Of a stretch of DNA of 64,000 nucleotides, positions 11,629 through 23,242 are shown piece by piece. The notes below the pieces were generated by a model that was given only the letters and a program-made list of their open reading frames with translations, was not told the DNA's origin and did not search any database. How positions within the stretch are numbered: position 1 is the stretch's first letter; every line of letters begins with the position of its first letter. Source of the stretch: Halictus rubicundus (lineage: Eukaryota; Arthropoda; Insecta; Hymenoptera; Halictidae); assembly GCF_050948215.1 (NCBI RefSeq), contig NC_135153.1, positions 13,482,058-13,546,057 of the forward strand. The letters are read 5' to 3'. Position numbers and translations under genes: made by a program.

Positions 11629-13825
11629 ATTCCCGCAAACGGCTTCTTTTACAACCCAATATATATTGAAACACGTTAAAGAGAAAATTTTGTTTCTAAT
11701 GTTCACGATTGCGATCGTGCCCCTCTTGTAAATCGCTTCGAGCAAAATGGCGCGCCGTGCATTTTCCTCGACAAAGCAGCACCAGCAGCCGAAAATTGGA
11801 GAAATTCGTTTGGTTTGTTAACAAACAGCGTTTTGGCAGCTGAAAAACCGTACTGGAAATTTTTATTTCGCATGTTCGTACGGGCTCTCTTTTGTGTCGC
11901 CGGTTGGCACTCAATAGCGTCGATTTGGTTATTCATGGTCGAAAAATCGGTCGGCAAACAAACTCGACAAAGCTCGAAAGGGACGAAATAAATTTCAGCA
12001 TGATTGCCGTTTTAAAACGAAGAATCGCGCCGATATCGGGCACCATCCGACGAAACACGCATACACATCCCCGGCGCACAGTCTATTTATTACATCGCGA
12101 TGACAACGCGTCATTGATTGATCGGCCGACTGTCCAATCCCTGCCTGCGTCACTCATTATTCCCTCCCCTCCCCCGTCATTCTCTACCCCTCGCCCCACT
12201 AAATCGGATTAACGACCATCCCACCGGAAACCGTGCACGTATTTTCAATCGTGTCGCGTGCTCCCGGACAAAGTTTCATTTGCGCCCTTTATTAATTCGA
12301 TTAAACCATCCATCGGCGTACCGGGGGCGCAACTTCGACGGAATTTCTCCGGCTGGTATTCTACGCTTTTCACCCTCTTCATCTGCTCCACCCCCCCCCC
12401 TTCCCCGCCTTTCCACCCACAGGATCTCTCACCCCTACGCCATTAACGTCCCAAGTGTATTTCTCTTTTACTTTGTTCGCGCCCTTAATCTTTCACGTCT
12501 AGGCACGGATACCGTAAATACGGGCAAACTCGCCTCCTCTTGCTATGTCACCGGCTGGAAATTGTAATATACACTCGGTGTCGCCGCGGTTTTACACCAC
12601 TCCTCGAGACAGGCTCTCATTTTCTTTTTTTTTTTTTTTTAGAAACAATCGAGTTCCGAGCTTCCCTGCGCTTTCCGTGGCTTTGTTTAACATTTATCAT
12701 CACAGTTAAAGAGAACTAGAAGTCTCAGAATCGAATTCTACTGTATCAGACTTATTTAAAAAATTTCTTAACATTTGTCTTTACAGTTTTCATCCAGCGA
12801 TCTCGAAAATTCGACGAAGTTAAAAATTGTGCCCTTTTTATCTGTGTTCGATCATATAATTGTCGATGCTCAGGCCCACTCATATATTTATTTATTCGTT
12901 TTCTACAAATAAATTTTTGGAGGTACACATTAGGTCTTCACAAGCTTGCAGCGGTAAGTGTGTAGCATCATTTGCCATAATTTCCACACCCTGGTCCCCT
13001 GTCCAGAGTCTCTCTGAAACGTTGAAGACGTGGCGTTTGAAGTCGAATTTCGAGGGTCCTTTTAGAACTTCATCGACGAGAGGTCCTTTGCCAGGAATAG
13101 ATGCTGCGCTGCCATAATCTCTGTTCTCTTTCTCGCGTAATTTTCCCCTTTTCTGCTGCATCCCCCTGTATCAACCTGTACCTCTTTCTGTCGCTTTGTG
13201 TTGGAGCGGACGTGTTGTTCGTTTCAGTTTTCGACGCGAGCGTTAAAGGGCCAAAAAGGGAACAAGAGAGGGGGAGATTGCGTTGAAAAAACGCGTGTTC
13301 GGTTCATTGAAACGAAATCCGAAAGCCCGTGATAATAATGGGCCGGCCTCTAATCGCGAAATGAATAGTCTCCCTCTGCTCTCTTTCGTTGGAGCCCTTG
13401 GCGAATTTAATGTGAAGAACAATCGGGTGTCGCAAATATTTCAAATTAATTACAGACGAAATACGATCCGATTCAATTTCATAAATCTCGCGGATAAATG
13501 CTCGAGCGTAGTCGGCGGCGGCGGTGGCTGCGGGAGCAAATATCACTTAATTACAATTTGCATAATGCACTCCGGAAGTTCGGCTCTAATTCAGAGAGGG
13601 CGCGTGTCGCGATGCGACGGAAAATCGGTCGGCGAGCTGACGTATTTGTTGTTGCTCCCCGCTAATTTCAAACTCTCCCTCTGTTGTAACCGATAGCCTT
13701 TTGTATTTACAACATCGCGCGGAAAATGCACGAGCGTTGTTGTTGCCGGGCGCGCACACGTGTGATGTAAAATTGCAATTGATGGCTCTCGTTACGCTGT
13801 CGTTCAGAATACATTATGACTAGAC
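11629..13825. other. Unique sequence, no gene seen
   Basis: The plus-strand frame 12118-12567 (149 codons) is Pro/Ser/Arg-rich with no family resemblance. The frame 13283-13696 (137 codons) likewise. A C10 run near 12391 and a T17 run near 12622 are the only simple repeats. A short minus-strand match to the GCGGAT family (ATGCGAAATAAAAATTT) lies near 11854-11874. Confidence 0.5.
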
Positions 13826-14013
13826 CGGCCGGATCTTTATGCAAAATAAAAATTGCATCGGTCGCGGGGATTGGGAATGACGGGCAGAAATTCGTTTATT
13901 TGAATATTTTAATCGGTCGAAAATAATGCGACGGAACTTCAACACGTATCTTCTGTTCTGTGGCTGTGTGAAATTCGCGGTTTAAATATGACGTGTTTAA
14001 ATAACGCGTTTCA
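13826..14013 (+). mobile_element. GCGGATTTTTATGCA-family element
   Basis: Left end CCGGATCTTTATGCAAAATA, internal landmark CGGTCGAAAATAATGCGACG at about 13914, then a weakly matching right end near TATGACGTGTTTAAATAACG. It aligns with the copy at 8838 over about 130 bp, including the flanking GACTAGAC. The right boundary is approximate. Confidence 0.5.
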
Positions 14014-15760
14014 TCTGTCGGAGACGGTGAAATTTCAGTTGTTGAAGTCCCGTTAATTAGATTTTCAATAATTGTGCTGTACGTGCCGCTTGGTTTGGAT
14101 TAAAATTCCTATTGACGTCGGAGGACTTATTAAAAATTTCTTCGTCATTTTTCCTTTCTCTTCGGAAAGCTTTTTCTTCGCAGAAACGCTTCGGCAACAT
14201 ACGAGATTATCAGCGCAAGAATTTCGCGTTCCCTTGGAGAATGGAACGCGGATAATGAACTTTTACGGAAGGGGTAATTAATGCAAAGTGGCATCGTAGC
14301 CGAGGCAAAGTGACGTATACTTCGGCCGTGGTTGAAAGTCGAAAATAATTTCGAAAATGCATCGGGGATACAGAAAACGAGCGAAAACTGTTTTCTTCTC
14401 TAACGAGAGAAACGAAGAGCGAGAGAGAGAGAGATTAAAAATATTTTTAATTAAGGCTCTGGCGTTTAAATTTTTAACGATACGGCCACCGGGCGAGAGA
14501 AATCTTTTAATCACATAATTAAGCACGCTTCATAGGATTAATCATCTGATTCGACGGCCGCTCGTTTTCGCTGCTTGACGGGGACAAAAGCGCGCCGGAA
14601 AGGGAATTAATTATCTTAATTAGAAACGCATTGTTCCGAATGTTATCAGCGGAGAGTGTACAGATTTTCCGGGGACGAGGGACGCGCAGCAGCCGACACT
14701 TATTTTCGCATCGAAACACGATGATCTACGCGAATTTCTCGCGCTCTGTCGGATCAGTTGTCATAGGCGTGTGAGAGTGCTCGGTATAATTATTGACTAG
14801 GTTCGTTAAGTAATAGAACATTCGGCCCTGGTTAGAAATCGATGGGAAGCAAATTTTGCAAGTACCGTCGTGTGATTGCCGATCGCGGAACAAGGCTGAC
14901 TTCAATCACAATTTAATGGGCATTTACGCGAAACCCCAGTCCGGCCAAGTAGACTGTATAATTAACCGAACTTGTATTCGCCGGCTATTAATTGTCTCTG
15001 ATCGAACGGATCAAACCCGTCGACCCAATGTCCAACCAACGACGCCACTGTTGCTCCAGATTACGAAGAAATCGTCGCAGAAATCCGAAAACTTTGCGAA
15101 CTCGAGTAAATTACAATTCACCGGGAACGTCGTGAGCGAGATTGAACTGAGGAGCAATTAATTAAAACCGTGTTAAAAAATTGCTGTGTGAGAACGTAAT
15201 TAAGGTGCATTACGAAAGAGATTGTAACGTTAGACGCACTGTAAAAAAAAAACAATTCACGAGGACTACGGAATTCTGCAACGCTCGCGGGAAAATGTTA
15301 CAAAGTTTCTTTGCTAAATAGTTCGTTGCAGAAGTTGTTGGAGTTTTTAATTCTCTGAATAAATTGTACGAACGTTTTTTTTTTTCATTCTTCTGTACCT
15401 GATACTAATAGATTGGAGGAAATACATCGATTGGATTGTTAAAATCTTTTTACTGGTGTACGGTTTCACCTACTCATTTTTTCATGCGCGCGCGCATGAA
15501 GAGGAATTGGCAGACGCGTCTGATCACGGTCAACCAATTCTACTTAACGCGAATACTAGAGCACGCGTGGGCAGCCTCATTTCCAAACTCGGTTTTTTTC
15601 AAAAGGTGAACGTCAATCGCAAAAATATTCGTTGCTTTTCCACCCACTTTTGCACACAGAACCTCGTGCTTGCGCCACCCTCTTTGAATCATGTAGTTAC
15701 GCTTAAAAATACGTGCTTAACCATGCACAGTAAAAATAAATGGTCCAAGCAAATGGAAAC
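14014..15760. other. Unique sequence, no gene seen
   Basis: No coding or RNA signal found. The self-complementary CATGCGCGCGCGCATG at about 15483-15498 is a perfect 16-bp palindrome. Confidence 0.5.
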
Positions 15761-15934
15761 GGTGGATTGTATGCATTTATGACAAAAATGACTACGTAAA
15801 TGTGAAAACATTTGGTGAATCTAAAAATCTTACTGTATTACTTCCAGCTCATTAAAATTATTAGAAAAAGAAATATTTGTTTATTTAGATTCTGTCTTGC
15901 AATTTTTATTTCGCATAAAACTCCGCGACCTAGT
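15761..15934 (-). mobile_element. GCGGATTTTTATGCA-family element, reversed copy
   Basis: On the minus strand it starts GTCGCGGAGTTTTATGCGAA, continues ATAAAAATTGCA, has the internal landmark TTTTAATGAGCTGGAAGTAA, and ends GTCATAAATGCATACAATCC. This copy is the best evidence that the two family ends are inverted versions of each other. Length is about 174 bp, with no coding content. Confidence 0.6.
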
Positions 15935-16513
15935 GACAATACACAATAATACCACCTCTCTCAGTTGAATCAGTAGTAAGAGGTATACACGAGGAATATT
16001 GCATGCTAAAAATTTAGCCTTGGGCCATTTTATTTAAAAGAAGAAAAAGGAAAAGAAAGTTGATATCTTCATTACGTTCTAAGAATTGGGACAGTTTGTA
16101 CATTGGCTTGTAAATTAAAGATTCGAAGAAATTCGATTGTTTGCCGGGTTTTTCAGAATCTGAACCACAATGGCAACCGGTCTGGTCGAACGAGCGCAAA
16201 GAATCGCGAATCAATCCGCCACGGCACGCCGGTTATCGCACCTGACAATTTTCTATCAGCCGGGGGCACGTGCCTCGCTGCACTTTCTCGCCGGCTCCGG
16301 GGCTCGATATAAAACGCTTTACGGTAAATATAGTGCGCCGAGTCCGACTTCGCGTGGCCGTTTAAAACGCTGTTACGTGCGCCGACGTATTTATAAATTA
16401 CGAAAAAGCCCCGGCTAATTTTTCCCGCCTCGTCGACACGCGCCAGAATTATATAAACGATGCATCGATCGACACCGCTCGATTAACCCGTCAGTGACAG
16501 TGACGTTTTTTTA
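15935..16513. other. Unique sequence, no gene seen
   Basis: Nothing recognisable. Two overlapping plus-strand frames (16103-16418) are open by chance. Confidence 0.5.
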
Positions 16514-16662
16514 TACACTGTTTACTCTATATATGTCCCAAATGCCTAGCCGATAAAAGTCCCAGAACTATACACACTGCCCCATCAACGAGTACTATAT
16601 CCTGGCCGATAGTTTTCCCTGGCTAGACCCGTGTTTTGGACATAAATCGTGTAAACAGTGTA
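16514..16662 (-). mobile_element. Tc1/mariner-like MITE family, copy 2 (short form)
   Basis: The left end TACACTGTTTACTCTATATA and the right end CGTGTAAACAGTGTA are inverted copies with TA at both borders. At 149 bp this is the most compact copy, carrying GCCGATAAAAGTCCCAGAAC and GGCTAGACCCGTGTTTTGGA (minus orientation of the family core). Confidence 0.85.
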
Positions 16663-17118
16663 TATTTATAGGCTGGTACACCACGATACAATTGTCATTG
16701 TACAACGTGATTGAATTTTCTGTTATCTCGTAGACGCACAAATCAGTTTGTATATTTGTTTGCTACAGAGGATTCGCTTACTTCTAAGACCAAAGATCAA
16801 TAAAATAACGGAGCTCGTTATCTTTCGTTTTGTTTCCCCTTGTCGACGAGAGCAGCTCCCGTGACATTAATCTCGAGCGACCCAGAAAACCGTTCGCAGG
16901 AAATATTCACCGGTTTTTAGACGAAATTTCCAACAAACACTCGAATTTTCCCGCGAACTTCAAACAAATGCAGATAGTAGCGAACGAAGCTGGCGAGTGT
17001 ATACGGTAATATTTAAACAAATGACTTTTTTTTTCAATTGCACTCTGCGACTGAATTCTCCACTTGAAAATACAAGAACTGAAAACTTGTATTCAAATTG
17101 ATTTTACGCATTCATTTA
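16663..17118. other. Unique sequence, no gene seen
   Basis: No feature recognised. Confidence 0.5.
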
Positions 17119-17471
17119 TTAAGCTTACCGAGCATTAAAAGCGACTTACATGCATTATGAAGATGACAAGATCGTATTTATTCGGAGTACAATTTTTCAC
17201 AATATGATTATTTTCAAAATTTTGTTCAGTACACAACGTACATCATTTTTAAAATTTTCAATATATAGGCACACATGAAAAAGTAGTAAACAACAACTTT
17301 TAGTATTTTCTCTGTAATTCCGACCAATTGTAATTTATTCCAAAAATTTGTTTCGATATAGTAAACTAATTGTTCTAACTTTCCATAAAAGTCCAAGTTC
17401 AATATTAAAACTGTTATCGTCCCTTTAAAAGTGACCGAATATTACTGTGAGCGAGTTTACGCACATATTAA
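17119..17471 (+). mobile_element. Degenerate TTAA-type MITE, CACTAAACC lineage
   Basis: It starts TTAAGCTTACCGAGCATTAA, then AAAGCGACTTACATG and GATGACAAGATCGTATTTAT. The last block matches ATGACGAGATTGCATTTATT in the copy at 20416. A candidate right end is AAAAGTGACCG...CATATTAA. The ends are decayed, so the limits are tentative. Confidence 0.4.
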
Positions 17472-17776
17472 TGATAATGAGAGCAACAACTCTTTTAGAC
17501 AGGACAGTACAGATACGCCGACGTTGCAAATGGGTGACTTACATTGATCCAGAATTGCTGGATCCTGATTTCGGATCATCATGCGAATAAGTTTCCGGTC
17601 GAGAGTAGCAGTTCCCGAGCTAACGATCGTGTTCTGGTAGGTCAGGGGAGTATTTACCGGCGGTGAATTATGTTTAATTCACGGCAGCTCTGCGACTCGA
17701 AACAAAGGACATTAGTGACGCGCAATTAAAATCAATCGGACAACAAAGGCATAAGAGGGACACGGGATGCGGAGGG

Positions 17777-17778
<2 letters not shown>

Positions 17779-17837
<59 letters not shown>

Positions 17838-17839
17838 GC
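17779..17839. repeat. (GA)n microsatellite
   Basis: About 30 GA units with one GGG interruption near the end. Confidence 0.95.
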
Positions 17840-18037
17840 AGCACTCCGCTGGATCGATCGATCCGTTGAGAGCAGCGTTGAAATACACGTTTGCTCATCG
17901 GCCCATTCTGCTGTCCCCCTGCATTCAGCACCGGCATTTCGCTATCTTATGGCGAACACCTAACGGACGCATTTGGCGAAACCGCAATGCTTTCTCCCTC
18001 CATTCTCTCTTACCCTCTCTCTCTCTCTCCCCCCCTA

Positions 18038-18040
<3 letters not shown>

Positions 18041-18119
<79 letters not shown>
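18041..18119. repeat. (CT)n microsatellite
   Basis: About 39 CT units, preceded by a shorter CT tract and a C-run from 18014. This is the longest uninterrupted dinucleotide tract in the window. With the (GA)n 200 bp upstream it forms a potential 60-80 bp stem on either strand. Confidence 0.95.
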
Positions 18120-18121
<2 letters not shown>

Positions 18122-18324
18122 GCGAGCGCCAGTTCGACGTTACTCTGTGCGAATCTGAATTAGATCGAAACGCGCGCCGCGAGAAGCAACTCTGATCCCC
18201 TACCAATCAGGTTTTCCCCTGCACGGACACCACCAACCCTTAGTGATCTTAGATCCCCCTAATCAATTCGATTCCGGCCCTTAAGGATCCATCTATCGCG
18301 CCATTATTCGCCGCGTTGTATTGT

Positions 18325-18576
18325 ATAACCCTTTGCAGTCGAAGCTATTTTAACTCCAAAAGGAAACAGTTTCTTCAGACCTAGAATATTTCCCTTCTAT
18401 ATATTTTTTTTCTTCATGTTATATACAGGAAAATGATGCAATTTACTCTTACAATACTGAAGTGTTTAGTAATTCATTAAATACAAACAAATTTAATAAT
18501 GTAAAAAATATTTTGAATAATGATACAGCAATTATTAGTGGCGCCTTAGAGTCGCCATTCGAGTGCTAAGGGTTAA
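18325..18576 (+). mobile_element. piggyBac-like MITE, CCCTTTGCA type, copy 1
   Basis: Left border ATAA then CCCTTTGCAGTCGAAGC; right border CATTCGAGTGCTAAGGG then TTAA. It is 252 bp long. It aligns along its length with the copy at 19110: both share GTTTAGTAATTCATTAAATAC/GTTTAGTAATCTATTGAATAC and a GTGGCGCCTTAGAGTCGCCA-like segment before the right end. The left TTAA has one substitution. Confidence 0.85.
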
Positions 18577-18581
18577 AAGGG

Positions 18582-18880
18582 TACCGGGTTTACTCGATTC
18601 ATTTCCAAAACACGGGTCCAGCCAGGGACAATTATCGGCCAGGAGATACTACTCTTTAATCCACGCCGAATATAAAAAAGGACAGCGAAGCTCTAAAGAC
18701 CTCGATCTCCCAGGAATGTAAACATACATATACACGATTTATGTCCAAAATACGGGTCTAGCCAGGGACAAAGAACGTAGAGAGGGACAACGAAGTGGCC
18801 TCGGACGCCGAGGAGTGTAAACATAATTCTGGGACTTTTATCGGCTAGGCATTTGTGACATATATAGAGTAAACACTGTA
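18582..18880 (+). mobile_element. Tc1/mariner-like MITE family, copy 3
   Basis: Left end TACCGGGTTTACTCGATTCA, right end TATAGAGTAAACACTGTA. The 299-bp interior carries the family core twice, as in copy 1 (CACGGGTCCAGCCAGGGACA, then TACGGGTCTAGCCAGGGACA), followed by GGGACTTTTATCGGCTAGGC. It begins only 6 bp after the TTAA element, so the two lie back to back. Confidence 0.85.
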
Positions 18881-19109
18881 TTCTGGTTACTCATGTCCAA
18901 AATATCGAATTTCTTTCTAATTTAACCCTCTGGTGCACCGGTCTGTGAGACCCACGCAGAAAACAATTGTTTATGTCACCTGAGAGAAACACTTTCAATG
19001 ATACATTGAAAACATTGTTAATCAAACCTGTGATTGGTCACAATTTCCGCCAAACGTGTAACAATAAACAATGTCCGCCGTCCGAGGCGGATAAATTCAT
19101 ATTAAGATA
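18881..19109. other. Spacer between MITEs with an orphan TTAACCCT end
   Basis: TTAACCCTCTGGTGCACCGG at 18922 looks like another TTAA-plus-CCC terminus, but I could not identify a paired right end. The rest is unique and contains no gene. Confidence 0.4.
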
Positions 19110-19358
19110 TTAACCCTTTGCACTCGGCGCTATTTTCATTGTAAAACTAGATTTTTCTTCCGTCTTGGAATATTTTCATTTTATTCGTACGAAACTGATC
19201 CGATTTCCACATATAATATTTAAATGTTTAGTAATCTATTGAATACAAATCTTGTAATGTAACAAATATTATGCAATATTTTTTGTAATTTCTTTGAAAT
19301 AATGCCACAACAATTTCTAGTGGTGCGTCAGAGTCACCACTCGAGTGCAAAGGGTTAA
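19110..19358 (+). mobile_element. piggyBac-like MITE, CCCTTTGCA type, copy 2
   Basis: It has perfect TTAA on both sides. Left end CCCTTTGCACTCGGCGC; right end CCACTCGAGTGCAAAGGG. The terminal 13 bp are exact inverted copies. It is 249 bp long with no coding content. TTAA target-site duplication and a CCC start are hallmark piggyBac-superfamily features; the class is inferred from these alone. Confidence 0.9.
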
Positions 19359-20415
19359 AGTACATTTTCAAGGTCCACTTACGGTTGCCACGATACCTCC
19401 GGTCAAAAATTCGTGCCCTAAATCCGGAAGACTTGCGACTCTTCGGCGAGCATCCCGTTCGCGAATCATGATCGCTTATCCGATTCATTTCGTCCGCGTA
19501 TCGCGCAAGAAAGCGGGCATAGAAGATCGACGGAAAAATTTCGCAACGATTTCGTTGCTTCCGTTACAGAAAAGTGTTCCCTGAGAAACCCCTTAACCGG
19601 GGGGGGAGGGGAAAGCATCCCCCGCCACAGCTGCGAGCGGGAGGGGTGAGTAGAGCGCGAAGGGGTGGGACAAATCGTTGCATAATGGTCAAAAGAAATC
19701 GCGAAGGGATATAGGTTTGTAGATGAAAGGAGAAGTACACCGTGGGCTTTCGAGAACTTGGAAGTCGCGAGAGCGGTTACTATAGCAACCCGGAAGCTGG
19801 TGAAATATTGTCCGTGAACCGGGAGAGGGGGACGGGGGGGGGGGTGTTGAAAGAGAGACAGAGTGAGAGTCGGAGGGTGGAGAAGTCGAGATGGAAGGGG
19901 CCAAAGCAAAGGTGGAGACGAGAAGAAAAAGGAAGGAAGAAGCAAAACAGAGAAGCGGGGTGGAATAAAGTGAAGGAGGCCGTGAGCTGTAGGTTGCCGG
20001 CTTCGTTGGGGGTTGAGTGGGTGGCCAAGGGGTTGACGGAGCCTCCAAGGAGAGGGATGAATGGGGCGAACGAGAGAGTGAAAGGAGGGGGGGGGGGGGG
20101 AGAGTGTAACGCGAAAATAGAAAAGTGAGCGGGAGAAAGAAAGGAGAACAGGAGAGAAAAAACGAGGTGGCGCCCGGGCCCCGGCTACAGAGTTTCATAG
20201 AAGAAGGAAGAAGTTAGGCGAAGTATTTATGCAGCCGCGGAGCACAGCTCGTCCAGACACGCGGTCTAATGCGAAATTCCGGAAATCGTTGCTCCGTTAG
20301 CCACCCGCACCGTTTTACTCCGAACAAAAGGTAATCTTATCGACAGACTGCGGCTTTTCTGCATTTACAACAAAGTGAAAACAGCTAGGTGTAATCTAAA
20401 ATATTGGAGACCTTG
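19359..20415. other. Purine-rich interval, no gene
   Basis: Between about 19590 and 20160 the plus strand is strongly purine-rich (G-rich with AGAGA blocks). This keeps long frames open on both strands (159-169 codons minus, 128 codons plus) without any domain. It includes the G14 run at 20087. Confidence 0.6.
20087..20100 (+). repeat. G14 homopolymer run
   Basis: An uninterrupted run of 14 G residues inside a G-rich region. A G10 run lies nearby at about 19834-19843. Confidence 0.9.
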
Positions 20416-20586
20416 TTAACACTAAACCTTCAAAGTAATTCATGTTGTCCTATAAAAATGACGAGATTGCATTTATTTGGATTTTGTGCCTAAAGCACAT
20501 TAATAAAATGCATCCTTATAATTGCAATAATTATAGAATAAAAAGTCTGGAACAAATCATTTTGACCGGCGGCGGTGGTAGGTTAA
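20416..20586 (+). mobile_element. TTAA-flanked MITE, CACTAAACC type
   Basis: Left TTAACACTAAACCTTCAAAG; right TTGACCGGCGGCGGTGGTAG then GTTAA. The GACCGGC...GG block before the right TTAA also occurs in the copy at 1693 (TTGACCGGCCGTGGTTGG). It is 171 bp long. Confidence 0.75.
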
Positions 20587-21624
20587 GATTATGAAATTGT
20601 GGACAAATAATTTTATCGTGTAAATAAAATAAATAGTAAATAAAATGTTGATATTTATGACAAAATGACATTGTTTTCAACTCCTCGGAATGATTAAGAA
20701 AGGGACGGCTCAAAAGTTGATACAAAAATGTTTATTCTGCATTAATTACAAAGATTTCTCAGACAAATAAACGTCCACAAAGGCGACGTCCTCGGAGAGT
20801 TAAAATCTGTCCAGTAATAATGTTCCTCACAGACGACCTAATTGCCTATGGTTCCAAGGCATTGTCTACATTTTTAGCAGAAAGAATGACAAACACTCTG
20901 AGGCGCAGCGTGTAATTTTCCTCGGTAAAAATCGATGTTTTAGGTCGATTTGGCAGACTGGGGGTCGCACTTAATCTTGCTCGCAGGGAACGAGCTGCCA
21001 CACCGAGACATAGCAATCAGCGAAATCGGTGGTGGCGCATGCGACAACGCGATATCACGGGGTGCAACACCGACAAGCATTAAAGTGCATGGCTGCAGCA
21101 GCGTCGTCGACGACGACGACGACTACGAACGTCGACGGAATCGGGTTTGATACCCTGCGTAAACATTTACTTACGCTTCCGTTTAATGAAAATTTAATAT
21201 CCACCGGGTGTAGTCGGTGCGCTGCAGCCCGCTCGATGTAGACCAATAATATTTCGTGAATTCATTTCTTGGCCCCCGTGGAATGCTCGCGTTCCAGCGC
21301 GGACAATAGTTAAACCGTTCCCCCTCCGCGGCGTGTTCAGCCGAGAGGTATTTAAGTGTAAAGCCCGGGTCACAGGGAAAATAGTGAAATTACTTGCGGA
21401 GGCAACGTTACACGAGGCATCTCCCGAAAACCGGAAATTAAGCCCTACAACGGCATTACGCTTGCCAAGTTATTTTATGCCGGTGCTCGTTCTGTATGTT
21501 TATCACGCCGGGGCCCAGCGACACGCCGATGCGACAGCTAAATCTTCAACTTAATGAAAACCGCCGACCGTTTTGCCCGATTCGATCGGGCAATATTAAA
21601 TAGTGCTGTTTCTGAGACTCTAAC
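20587..21624. other. Unique sequence, no gene seen
   Basis: No coding signal. A short (GAC)n tract at 21102-21123 lies inside. Confidence 0.5.
21102..21123. repeat. (GAC)n/(GTC)n microsatellite
   Basis: A GTCGTC to GACGACGACGAC switch makes this short tract self-complementary. Confidence 0.85.
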
Positions 21625-21809
21625 TGCAGTCTCCACTCGATAAATGTCCCAAATATCTAGCCCATAATTGTCGCAGAATCATCCCCACTGCCCCTAGAAT
21701 TTTGCTGTCCTCTTCTACGTTCACCAGTAGATCAAAGAATAGTATCTTCTACCCGATAATTGTTCCCGACCAGACCCATTCTTTGGACAACTATCGAGTA
21801 GCCACTGTA
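21625..21809 (-). mobile_element. Tc1/mariner-like MITE family, copy 4
   Basis: Left TGCAGTCTCCACTCGATAAA, right CTATCGAGTAGCCACTGTA, 185 bp. The interior is the family core in reverse: GCCCATAATTGTCGCAGAAT, AAAGAATAGTATCTTCTACC, CCAGACCCATTCTTTGGACA. Confidence 0.8.
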
Positions 21810-23242
21810 GTTTTCTCGCAAAAAGAAAATCTTCATCCCCTCTTCTTTTTAACTCACTTACCGGCCCACTCAAGGACAATGTCAAGCCGAATAGGTACCC
21901 TCGTCCGCAATACGTCGAAAGCCGCCCGGAACCGTCGTCTTATATCGAAAGAAAACTGTATCATCTTGCTAGTCAACTATCAACGCCAATTATTGCAACA
22001 AGCTGTCCTTTAACTCAATTTCTGTTCTAACTGTGGTTCTATAGAACACAGAGAATGCTTGCCAATGGAAACGTGTAATTTTTATCACTTTCTAATCGTT
22101 ATTCCCGTACCTTTGTATCAAACAAGAAACCTTAATTATTTAAAGCCTTGGCAAGATTCAAATAATCGCATTATTAAATATAATGCTACTGTAATGAATA
22201 GACTGCAAAGATTATACACTTATGACAAAAGTGAAACATTCGAAGAATTAGAAAATACCATTGTTTTCAGCTTGTTAAGATTATTAAAGAAAGATGTAGC
22301 TCCTTATTTTGCATAAAAATCCGCAAGATCTACACACATATTCGCAAGAAAATCAATAATAAACAACGTTCGCAAAGGATTACGATTGTCCGCGCATTTT
22401 TAAGTGTATTCTACCCAGCACATTCGAGAAAAGTTTTTCAATCACTCGACCAATTTAAAATTCCACAGGTCTGCAGAATGAAATTCAACGAGCTAAAACG
22501 AAGTTGTGCTTCGGTCTAATTCGCAATAAAATTAACGATAAACGTGCAGGAACCCGTGTAGAATATTCTCCGGGGGGAGACCTCGTCGATTTTTTGACGA
22601 GAGCGAGGTAGTATTTTTTAAAATATTTAAGCCGGTATGTTGTAAAGTTAAAACGCAGCCGTCGCGCGACAAAAGTTCCGCTCTCTTTCTCTCTCGCGGA
22701 CAAAGCGTCGCCAGCATTCCGGTCACGTCCACCGACAAATCTTTTTCCTCCTATTTGTAACGATCTTGATTTTAAGAGACCGGCGAGCTCGCCGGCTGAA
22801 TTGTTGGTTCGCTCGCGCGAAATGTGTATTTTCAGTTTCTGCGAGCGTCGCGTCGCGCCGGGCACACAGGAGTGTCTCACCGGAGATTTAGTTGAATTGC
22901 TTCGGAAGGTCGGTTCGAGGGATCTTTGTAGAATGAATGTGGGAACCAAGGTAGACAGACGTTTGCTTAATCATCTATCTCTCCCTTGGACGTCCGCTCG
23001 CAACAAACCTCGTAGCGAGTCCCGATGGATATTGCCCTCGATAAAGCACCGTAATTCGATCGACAGCCGGTGTGTAAACGGGTTGCTTTTCAGTCCACAA
23101 TCGATACAGCTCAATCTACACTCTTCAAACTTTAATTCGAGCCCGGGCAAACAACGCGCGGTTTCCTTCGGAAAATTCACTCGAAATCTTTCCGGCCTCT
23201 TCGACCGGTTGATCGCCGATTTTCAAAATGGAGACGCAAGTT
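21810..23242. other. Unique sequence, no gene seen
   Basis: Frames of 169 codons (22801-23310, plus) and 154 codons (22485-22949, minus) overlap on opposite strands. Neither has a recognisable domain. The plus frame runs into the 214-bp tandem repeat, arguing against a gene. Confidence 0.5.

Larger units (their letters stand above)
17472..18324. other. GA/CT-rich interval, no gene
   Basis: It contains two opposed microsatellites, (GA)n at 17779 and (CT)n at 18041. They create open frames of up to 142 codons full of Arg-Glu or Ser-Leu repeats, which are artefacts of the microsatellites. Confidence 0.7.

Noticed and set aside
19466..20198. Overlapping frames of 128-169 codons on both strands
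   Set aside because: Strong purine bias opens frames on both strands; the product is Pro/Ser/Leu low complexity.
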